Shown piece after piece: positions 8,817-18,236 of a DNA stretch of 20,690 bases. The notes under the pieces were generated by a model, which saw only the letters and a list, made by a program, of their open reading frames with translations, did no database searches and was not told the origin of the DNA. Source of the DNA: Elysia marginata (Eukaryota; Mollusca; Gastropoda; Plakobranchidae); NCBI GenBank assembly GCA_019649035.1, contig BMAT01009707.1:207311-228000 (forward strand), given 5' to 3'. The first letter of the stretch is position 1. Each line of letters begins with the position of its first letter. Made by a program: the position numbers and the translations under genes.

Positions 8817-8960
8817 TCCGTCTCTCTAATATTCTTTCTATCTCTTTATTTTATTTCTGTTTTTTTTTGTCACTGTCTCTAGATACCCCTGTCAATCTGT
8901 CCCATTGTCCCTGTCTCATCCTCCATGTCTCAGTCTATCTGCCCCTGTCTCTAAATTTTA
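8817..8960. repeat. Pyrimidine-rich low-complexity tract
   Basis: Imperfect CTGTCTC/CTATCTC/TGTCCC repeats just right of gene A's first coding exon. On the gene A transcript this would be purine-rich 5'-intron sequence. Confidence 0.75.
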
Positions 8961-10315
8961 AATTAAGAGTAGCTAAGACCACTATCCTCAGGTTGATAAA
9001 CAGTCTTTTATAAAGGATACAGGGCACTTCTCATAAAGCTTAACACAATATTCTTGTAAATTTGGTGTACGTGCGAATGTCCTAAGTCGTTTTCTATTAT
9101 AAATACGGGGCAAAATACAAATGCCACAGGCGGCACCAAGAAGGGACTAAGTGTAAGCCATCTCCGATCTTTGCGTCGAATTTTATACTACTATAATAAA
9201 ACAACTTCAATTATGACGAAAACCTTGCATTCCTGTTTTCCCAGTTATAACCATAGTTCTATGAAAATACGGAAAGATTTTCATGAACGTCATAATGGAA
9301 AAGCAAGCCAAAAATGGCATGAATTTATCAAGACCACCAAGTATTATCACCCAAAGTTGTCTGAAGAATCGCAGCCTATGACATTTATCTGTTAAACTTA
9401 TTTACGATCTTGTAGCAGTAAGGTAATTAAATAAAGTAACGAAAGTTACCTCTAAACCTCACTTAAAAACAAGAAGTAAATGTTTCGAAAACTATCTAGG
9501 CCTACTATACTGCGATGCAACTGATTCCAGCCTCTAGGCCAAGGTCTAAATACAGACAGTTTCTCTATTAGTGATTTTCATTCATAAAAACAACAAATTC
9601 GTTTATTTAATTCTATAATGTAGAATACAACAAACGGCATAGATCTATAAATTGCTTATATAAATCTAGAGCTGATTTTAACTCAGCATTCTGACATACA
9701 CTGAAGTGACTCAATAATTTTTGTGTGTAACAATTTATGTAACTTCTTCTCGAAATGATGGTTTTAGCTTAGGCAAAAAGAAAATCCATATAAAAACTTA
9801 TCTGGTTAAATAATAAAAATTAAGCATAACTGTCTACATATAACACACCAAGGCTACTTTTGTGTAGGAGAACAATGTTTAACATCTAATCTAGATCTAC
9901 ATTGATGAGGTAGAAATCAGTCTGATCAATAATATTTTAGAATCTAGGCCTACATTAAGATAAATTCTAAAAACAGACGTTTGCAAACCGTTTTTTTTTT
10001 TTTAGAAAAACGAAATATTTCAAATTCGTGCAAATCAGTAGAAAAAATCCGCGCAACGCTTCAGATTTCAAAATTTAAGTAGAATATGTTATCATTTTAA
10101 TAAAGCTTTAGATCTAGAAGTGAGTTACTGCGTTCCTGAACAAAAGTACAACTTTTTATTCTGTGGTTTTTGAACATTTAAGTTTCGTACCAAAACAAAA
10201 AAACCCGGAAAAAAATGAAGCGCAAATTTTCAAAAAGCGTCGGCCTATGGGTTAAATTATTTTTTCAGCTGAGGTCACTAAGTTTGTACAATTTTTAGGA
10301 ACTGATCAGATAAAA

Positions 10316-10609
10316 AGTGACCTTCACAAATTGCGCAAATTTGGCACGCAGGGCCTAAGTTCTAATGGTAAAACAAGAAAAAAATGGCGCCAAAAACCTA
10401 AGCCAGATCTAGACCAAATACAGACTCTAGACCAAATGGTCTTCTATACCTAGATTACCTAAAATGATTTCTAGATGTATGTCAAAATTTTAGACCACTT
10501 ATCTAGATTTTAGATCCATATCTAACCTAAATTCTGCAGAATTGAACGAACAAAGTGGACGAAACTATTTTGTGTATGTGAGATCTAAATACGTAAAACT
10601 TTACCTCTC
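10316..10609 (-). repeat. Dispersed repeat, copy 2, inverted
   Basis: Reverse complement is homologous to 12740-13040. Shared blocks in order are AATTCTGCAGAATTTAGGTT, AAAATTTTGAC, a 19-bp perfect match TTGGTCTAGAGTCTGTATT (10417-10435 versus 12899-12917), GGCGCCATTTTTTTC, TTAGGCCCTGCGT and AAGGTCACT. Non-coding; class unknown. Confidence 0.85.
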
Positions 10610-10796
10610 CTTCATTACTAATATAAAAATAACAGTTTGTTTTGGTCTAATGTTTGCCAACACAACTTTCACTTTTCCCGCACCGTCGATGAAGCACTGG
10701 GCCGACTTACGAACACAACTATCTCTTCCTTTGCGGACACTAGTTCTTTTGATACTACTTGTTGCAAATTTATAAAAAGCATTTCTTCTTTGCCTC

Positions 10797-11132
10797 TCAG
10801 CTCCCCGGGAAGCACAGGCAGCCAACAAAAGTCCTCCACACCATCCTATCTTGTGCTATCTCTTCCAGTTCTTTCCATGTCTTCTCTACAGATGCCATCC
10901 CTGCCTCTGTTTCTCTTCTCCACGTCATTCTTGGCCTCCCTCTGGCTCTGCGGCCCTGTGGGTTCCCTACCAAGCTATGCCTTGTAAAACACTGCCTTGG
11001 TTTCCTTAAAGTGTGCCGAATTCATCTCCACTTTCTTCTCCTCATCTCCCCCTTCAATGGTTGTTGCTGTGTTCTTTCCCACAAGTCGGTATTACTGATG
11101 TATAAAAAGCAATATCCGCCTATTAATACTCC
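10797..11132 (-). pseudogene. Decayed LINE reverse-transcriptase C-terminus
   Basis: The minus strand reads ISNTDLWERTQQQPLKGEM, RRRKWR, stop, IRHTLRKPRQ, then NPQGRRARGRPRMTWRRETE, KTWKELEEIAQDRMVWRTFV and ends at TGA 10799-10797. The order elW.RT...RRWkWIGHTLR...NPqGkRkRGRPr.TWRR...W..le..AqDR..W is typical of the C-terminal end of one large class of animal LINE ORFs. The TGA replaces the Trp of the WRW motif. A frameshift appears near 11100. The fragment is a different lineage from the one at 6900-7211. Confidence 0.88.
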
Positions 11133-11269
11133 AGGTAACTAGCCAGGGGTGAATTTTGAAACATTTCGGCTAGCATCTTTTAATTACTAGATCTATTTGG
11201 GGGTGTACTTGGACTAAACGGAGAAGGGCTAGACTGTTTTTAAAGCTCGAGTTATCTACATCAGTCTAA

Positions 11270-11830
11270 CTGCAAATGTATCGATTTGTTTCCCATCTCA
11301 TTATAATTTATCTCCTGTCTATATCGCCCCTCAGTAAATATGATGTCTTCATAGCCGAATATCTTCAGATCTCTTAATCTTTTTTTACTATCACTATGAA
11401 AGTTCTCTCCCCTCTCTATTCTTGTTCCGTCGTCTACTTAATATACTTCCTTATGATATTTCCCGTTTTTCTTCTACCTTCTCCTCTTTATCCTTTTTTA
11501 CTATTAATTTGGTATATCTCTTTTCTCTCCACTTTTCTCTTTACCTAAGCTACTCTGCTCTTATTTTTGTTTTGCTTTTTCCTATCTCAAGTCTGGTTGT
11601 GTCTTTCCCCTTCTATCCTTTTCTTCTCTTGTCCGTTCTTTTCGCTCTCTAAATACTCTCACTATAATTACTTTCGCACGTAAAGATCTACCGACTCAAC
11701 TAATTAATTCTAAGCTTACATTTTGTTGTTCTTTATCTCCTTTGCTTACTCTCTACCTCTCTTTTTATTATTTGCTTTAGCTGTGTTATTTTTACCTTAG
11801 ACGTTTACCTTTCATTTTGTCAAGTTTTAA
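11270..11830. repeat. Pyrimidine-rich low-complexity region
   Basis: Over 500 bp dominated by T and C on the plus strand, with no regular unit. Open frames inside it (for example 11422-11652) are artefacts of composition. Confidence 0.8.
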
Positions 11831-12029
11831 AAATAATCAGTTTGGGTAAACGAATACGCCATCTAAAAGAACAAACGGGAATTTAGACATGCATAGCTGT
11901 CGTGCGCTACGATGCCATTTCGTCTATAATTTTGACACCAAGACACTGAAAACAGAAAGTTCAAAAGCTAGAGACATTTTGTTAGAGTTCATATCACGAT
12001 TGTCTCAGGTATCCATTTAGACGAGATGT

Positions 12030-12220
12030 AGACCTAGATTTAGATTCAAGATCTAGATCTAAATTAAGACTCAAACTACGTGTGTAACACAATGAAGCCC
12101 AAGGTGAACTGACAAAAAAAATCAAGATCTAGATCTAGGTCTAGATCTAGATCCAATTTCACATCTATTTTGTTTTTGAACATTGAAATGAATTAACAAT
12201 CTAGATCTAGACATAGATCT
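12030..12220. repeat. ATCTAG-rich simple sequence
   Basis: Runs of AGATCTAGATCTAGGTCTAG-type sequence at 12046-12062, 12122-12152 and 12198-12220. The same hexamer is scattered through 9880-10520 and at 15741-15756. Mostly palindromic. Confidence 0.85.
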
Positions 12221-12739
12221 GTCTGTTAATTGTATTTTCACCAGTTCCCGGCAATCAGACGGTTTGATCCAAAATACCTGTAATATAAGTTTTAAGTAAA
12301 GCGCAGACAGAGAGGATAGTCTGGGGTCTAAAATATTTTAAGTAAACTATTTCAGTTTCACTTTCCTGTAAAATGTCAACCTCATAAGAGGTTGAATTAT
12401 CTCCTCGCTGATTTCAAAAGTAGGGGCCTACGATTGATTGTTTTCAGTATTAATTTCATGCTGATTCCTCCCATTTGAAAAAAGCAATACAGATTGTAGT
12501 ACATTTGAGAAGATGCCAAGTGTCGTATGTAATACTAGCTACTTTTCGAGAGAAAGAAAACAATCTTTGTTTATATTTCAATTTAATGCTACAGTTTTAA
12601 AACTTTGACTAAAACTTTATTCATAAGTCTATTATACCCATGTTTAATAAACTGGCGTATTAGCACGCGTTTAACGCCAGATTTTTCTCACAATGTCAAC
12701 TAGGCCTATGCCAAATTTATATCCTTTAAGGAAATAAAA

Positions 12740-13040
12740 GAGGTCAAATTTTACACACTTGCGTCTACAATTTTGTTGAATTCTGTAGAATTTAAGTTAA
12801 ATCAGGATCAGAAATCTACATCAACAGCATAAAATTTTGACCGACATCCAAAAATAAATTGAGATAATCTAAACTTAGAGCTTAATACAGAAGGTATATT
12901 GGTCTAGAGTCTGTATTAGGCCTTGACCTAGCTTCGGCTTTTGGCACCATTTTCTTCCATTTCGTGTTTAAATTTTCTTCTGTTTTAGCCTTAGGACCTA
13001 GGCTCTGCGTTTCAAGCTTTCTTAATTGAAAAGGTCACTG
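12740..13040 (+). repeat. Dispersed repeat, copy 3
   Basis: The longest readable copy of the family, from GAGGTCAAATTTTACACAC to AAAGGTCACT. It is homologous to 2202-2382 on the same strand and inverted relative to 10316-10609. About 2.1 kb separates it from copy 2. No open frame or terminal repeat recognised. Confidence 0.85.
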
Positions 13041-14161
13041 TCTGTCTCATTTCATCTCATTATTTATCTTGTCTCATGCAGCGCTTTTTTTTAAATTTCT
13101 CTCTCGATCTTTAGAATTTCGCTCTTTTCTCGCTATCATAATATCATTCCACCGCAGCTAAGGTGAAACAAAACAAAACCTGGAGTCAGTACATCGATTC
13201 ATTTAAAGACAATATGAACATGACTCTTTATTCAACGGAGCTTTATGAGTAGGAATGCAAGACTTCTTTACCAGATAGGCATAACCTTTTTCCAAAAATG
13301 AATAATCGGACTTGGTTCTGTTGTACTTACCAACATTGTATGATCCATCTTCATAATAGATAAAAGAATTACTGATTTTCACTCTTCCCCAGAACTTCAC
13401 TACCGCAAATAATATCACATTGTGCCGATGTTCGTAACTTTTCACATTTTGCATGCTTCCAGAGGTTTCTATTTTCCGGTTTCTAATCTTTACAAAAATT
13501 GCAACAGGAGGTATAGCATTTATGGATTGCATTTATTCAGATTTAATGTAATGATTGATTTAAATAAAATAAATTTAAATAAAACTCTCTTTGGAGACTG
13601 GAGACTGCTTGAAGCCTTTTGCATCGTCCTATCACCCCTCTTACTGTGTGACGGTAACTGAAACATGATAGCTGTCTGAAGATTTATGTAGTTTGTAACG
13701 TACCAAGGTCTATGTCACATCAAATTAAGTGGCTCGCCTAATTTTCATATATGAATAAAGTTTTTGAAAATGACAACAAAACTCTTTAATGTGACACTAT
13801 AATAACATATATTAACACTATCTAATGCAGTTTTGTAGCTCAAAGCCACCATAGGAAAATTCCATACACATGGACTTCAAGCTATCGTACATCAAGATAC
13901 AGTAGTGCAAATTCATCAAATTTGGCGATTGTAAGATACACAGTTTTAGTCTATGACAATTTCTTTATTATTAACTTATTGCAAGCCTGTTCGAGCACAC
14001 TTTGTGGCTCAGATATTAGAAGCACACATGTTTCATTACAAAAACATAATCGTGCCTTTAGATACCACAGTTTGCTTCCGTACCCTCGAAAATTAGAGAG
14101 TAAATGCTAAAAGCTTGTCGTTCAATTTATTCAAGATTTTTTTTTTTGCAAATTCTAACGC

Positions 14162-14186
14162 AGCTGTAAAGTTGTAACAAGAGACA
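14162..14186 (+). other. Probable 5'-UTR splice acceptor and leader of gene B
   Basis: A T-run (14138-14147), then TTCTAACGCAG, with the AG at 14162-14163 and the ATG 23 bases further on. This mirrors gene A, where a consensus acceptor lies 12 bases before the ATG. If real, the first exon of gene B is non-coding and lies upstream. Inferred from consensus and the parallel with gene A. Confidence 0.45.
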
Positions 14187-14609
14187 ATGTGGGAGGATGA
14201 GCAGCCATCTTGCACACATCCCGGTCTACCACGAGAGCCCATTTTCCAAGGGGACTACGCCTTCAACACCGGGCACGTCAGAAAGTTTGGTGTCGTTGAC
14301 TTTGTATTTTTCGGACTCACACTGGTCATTTCAACGATCATAGGGTTTTACCACGGATGGCGGAATCTCAGCAATATGTCAACGGAAGAATACTTCACAG
14401 CCAGCCATTCTATGCACCCGCTCCCTGTCTGTCTATCTCTGTCAGCCAGCTTCTTCTCTGGAGTTACATTGGTTGCGATACCAGTGGAAGTCTACAACTA
14501 TTCGACCATGAATTTCTGGGCTGGGACCAACTTTGTGATTGCGATCGCAGCCGCCGCTTACATCTTTATACCACTCTTTTATCAGCTTAAAACCGTCAGC
14601 TGTTTTCAA
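14187..14609 (+). CDS. Gene B coding exon 1 (residues 1-141)
   Basis: Starts MWEDEQPSC and ends at TTT CAA before donor GTGAGT (14610). It contains REPIFQGDYAFNTG, TM1 (VVDFVFFGLTLVISTIIGFY), the EEYFTASHSM segment that fills the place of the usual LxA(D/N)RxM motif, TM2, and TM3 ending PLFYQL. Three bases longer than gene A exon 1. Confidence 0.93.
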
Positions 14610-17600
14610 GTGAGTTATCCTAACAGCTGAAATAAAACTCCCAATTTTTTTTAATTTCTAGTTATTAGCTCTATAACCGAGATAGATATTTTCTGCTTTT
14701 TGCCTGCAGTACACACAATGGGAATTCGTATATAGTAAACAAAAGATGTACAGGGTATTTTACGTTTCTTGGGAAAGTCTTGAAGTCGATTATGCTATCA
14801 AAGAACAAGCTTGAACATTCAGTTTCTGGATGATAAACTACCTAATATGAACTTAAGCTACAGGAAAATAAAAAAGAATATGGATTCATTCATTCTTGAG
14901 TATTCATATTGTAAATGTTTAAAGGCTGATATGTTTTTAACTTTGGGTCTTTTCCCCAGCACTGTTTCATTTATGGATAGAGAGAGATTGATTGCTTTGA
15001 AACAACTGTCTGACCTTGATATGCTTGCATGTTTTATACAAACTGCAAATAATATTTCTAGAAATTTAGTTTACATGCATTCGTTTCTTATCTGCAGTAT
15101 CTGGAGATGCGCTTTTGTCGTGAGATTCGCAGTATTTGCTCCACGATGTATATACTTTATATGGTGAGTGAACTGTTTTATTCCTCAGCCACATAATAAA
15201 ACTGAGGCAAGTGAGAAGAGGTTTCATGGGACAATGATTTTAATCATATTAATAACTAATAATCTAAGACGCAACTTAAATTAATAGATGATTAAATAGA
15301 TTGAATCTATGTCAGTATACTTTTATTGATAGATTTGTCATGTTTTTCGTTGTTTCTTTTAAAGTTTTAATTCTACATATTGGCTATTTTTTTCGTAAAA
15401 AAAAAACAACTCGCCCTAGACGTGGGAATATTTTTGTAAATGTCACTGTGTTATATAATTATAATCCTACAAAAAAAAAATAGAAAATGAATAGTTCATA
15501 GCAGCCTTAAAATTTCAAGTACTTTAAACAAATTGCATTAATTATATAAAAACACCATAGGTCTTTTGCAATAGTCACTGATCTTTTTAAATCAGTAAAT
15601 CTTTATTTTATTGTGTAATGTGTTTCTGTATCGAACACTTCTTTAATGATATGTTTTTAGCATAATGTGTGAGTTGAAACTTCATTTCTATAGCTGTTAC
15701 GATTTGCGATGTTGAGAATAAAGCTTCGAAGTGCAAGTATATCTAGATCTAGACCTAACTCTACTTTTCTGTTGAAAGTAAATAGATCATCTTTTATTTG
15801 CTCTTTCGAGCAGTTTACAACAGAATAAATGAGACAGTTAATGATCTACGTATTCTGTCTAAAGTAAGTCCATATTTTCTTTATTAACAATGTTTTTAAA
15901 GGAAATCAGGTCATGCAGTTGGAAAGGAATATAGACTTATAGCTTTCTGAAAGAAGACTTGTTTTTTGTATTCCTTGCAATACTTAGTCTATGATCACGA
16001 ATGTCAAAACCACCACTATTCATCACAACCTCAGACACTAGCAGAGGTTAATACATTTAAACTGATAATAATCTTTAAAAAATACATTTGAAAAGCATTT
16101 TAAAGTGTTAAAACTGACATGATCAATAAACTGTCTAAAATCAAGCAACCAATATTAACAATACCTAAACCTTAACTACGCTTTTAATGGTCAATTTGCA
16201 GTAAATGGAAGTCGTCCATAGTTTCAACCCAGGTCCTGCAAGTATGACTGTGTGGACGAAAAAAAATGTTTGTAGAGAAAAACATACTTCAAAATATAGA
16301 CGGTGGACGAAACCATCACCTTGGGGAGAAACTTGTTACTTTTACTATACTCAACTGAAGCTTTCCCCTAATCCAATACCACTTGCGTTGTCCAAGAAAA
16401 CGGCAGTTTCAGTACGCTTACATCGCCCTATATTTCAAAACAGTACTTAGGGATTTCTAATGATCACATTTTCAATATAATGATTTGGTTTTTAAAAATC
16501 AATATTACACAATAAGTTGCTGTCATATTTGAGATGTCTACATCATTTTATTGTCCTTTTTCCTAATACTTCAAATTAATATTGAGAACCACTTCGGTGC
16601 AGAATAATTAAGCATTAATTTTATCTAAAGCCGGTCATACACGTGTCTATGGGAGGATACAGTAAACTTAAAGGCAATGTTGCAAATCACAGTTGCAGCC
16701 CATCTGAACCCTACAGGCGTCGATAAAGTGAAACGGTTTACAAGTAAACCTTCATGATATTCTACCTCTTGACAATGGAGAATGAAGCATTAACTGCAGC
16801 AGATTGAGATAGTTATTACTATATGTAAAGGTGTTTAAACCAAAATTAAAACCGTTCTTAATTTTTTACTTTCTCAGATTGCCTATTTGAGTTTTTGCTT
16901 GTCAGGACCGAGTATTGCCGTAAGCCACGGTGAGGTATCTTTTCATAAGTAGACACCAAAATAATTAAAAATATCTGTTTGTGTCGTGAACGAGTATATT
17001 TTTTTTCTTAAGACATTTTCTTATAGCAGTCTTATTACTCGATATTTTGTCTTTCTTCGCTTATCTGTAACTCCTTAAACGATTTTTAAACAGACCACTG
17101 CTCCATCAAGTTGTTTAGGTTTGTAGAACTTTTATTTGCGTGGTGTAAAATTAATACCTGTAAACGTTTTCCTATGTTTGCGATAATCTGCTTCATTTAG
17201 GATCGGCTGTTTGATAAGATAATGTTAAATGCAGAAAAGCCAACACCCTTCTTGTTATGGGTTATTATATTATAAAGTTCAACTAAGTGTTAACCTGAGT
17301 GCACTGCAATTATTCAAGAGGCCGATTCGACCCACAACACAAGTCTCTAAAAAGAAGCAACTACAAATACGGCAGTTCCCAGTCATACATTTATTGACAT
17401 AATGGCCACAGAGGCTGGCAGTTAGTTAGTTAAGTATATCGCACACGGGCGCAAAGCCCTTCTACAATATTATAATAAATCACCAACTCAAGTGTATAGC
17501 ATAATACACAAACAATACTTAATACTCTGGTCTAGTCCCCGGGCGAGTGTGCCTCTTGGCGCTGGCGGTAAAGTAATTATAGATCCAAATCTTTGTGAAG

Positions 17601-18204
17601 ATTCACAAACGCCTATAATTGGCTCTAGAAATAAAGATTGTTATACTCAGGTAGGCTTTACCGTTCACAACGAACCTGAACCTCAATTTTAGTTTTACGG
17701 GGAAATACAACCGACCAGCCCAAGTTGATAGACACACTGCACTCTCATAAAACTTTCACTTCACCACGAAAACACAAAAACGTTCACTCACAATTGCTCA
17801 AGTCAAAATTCACGATCGAAACTTGCAGAACGGTCAACCTCATCAAAACAACTCAAACATACTACCACAACGGTAGACACACAACTCTTTCTCTCGTAAC
17901 ACTTCTCACTTCGTTCTTTCCTGGTATACAGGGAAACGTTTGTGGATTTAACACAAACTTGTTTGAAATAGTAACGTTTCATAATGGTCTTCTTTTGGCT
18001 TTTATAACCAACAACAGAGTCAAGTAAGCATGTACCAGTTTTTGTGTTTAGCCAGAGGCTTGAAATTTGTCCATTATGTCTGCCTACTGTTTTCTTTTTA
18101 ATGGTTTCATGTGTTTACATGGATAGGTTTAACATAATGTATTTCAACACAACTTTATTACTGTGTCATGTTTAGACTTTAACTTTTGTAATAGTATCTC
18201 TCTT

Positions 18205-18236
<32 letters not shown>

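Larger units (their letters stand above)
8771..14161. other. Shared 5' region between the two head-to-head genes
   Basis: 5.4 kb between the two coding starts, AT-rich, with no recognisable coding exon. It contains the pyrimidine tract, dispersed repeats, a LINE fragment and ATCTAG-rich DNA listed separately. If both genes have non-coding first exons they lie here. A consensus minus-strand donor (GTAAGT, 13331-13326) follows an open frame near 13532-13332 and could end such an exon, but this is unproven. 9000-10300 and 13050-14140 show nothing else. Confidence 0.6.

Noticed and set aside
10637..11142. Overlapping 116- and 127-codon plus-strand ORFs rich in Leu, Ser and Cys
   Set aside because: They are the antisense of the LINE fragment on the minus strand.
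13203..13532. 109-codon minus-strand ORF containing a GTAAGT donor
   Set aside because: No recognisable motif and no clear acceptor or start context. It could overlap a 5'-UTR exon of gene A but nothing in the sequence shows this.
14811..15167. 118-codon plus-strand ORF
   Set aside because: It crosses gene B exon 2 in the wrong frame and is otherwise intron.
16205..16450. 81-codon plus-strand ORF
   Set aside because: It lies within intron 2 of gene B with no motif or homologue known to me.
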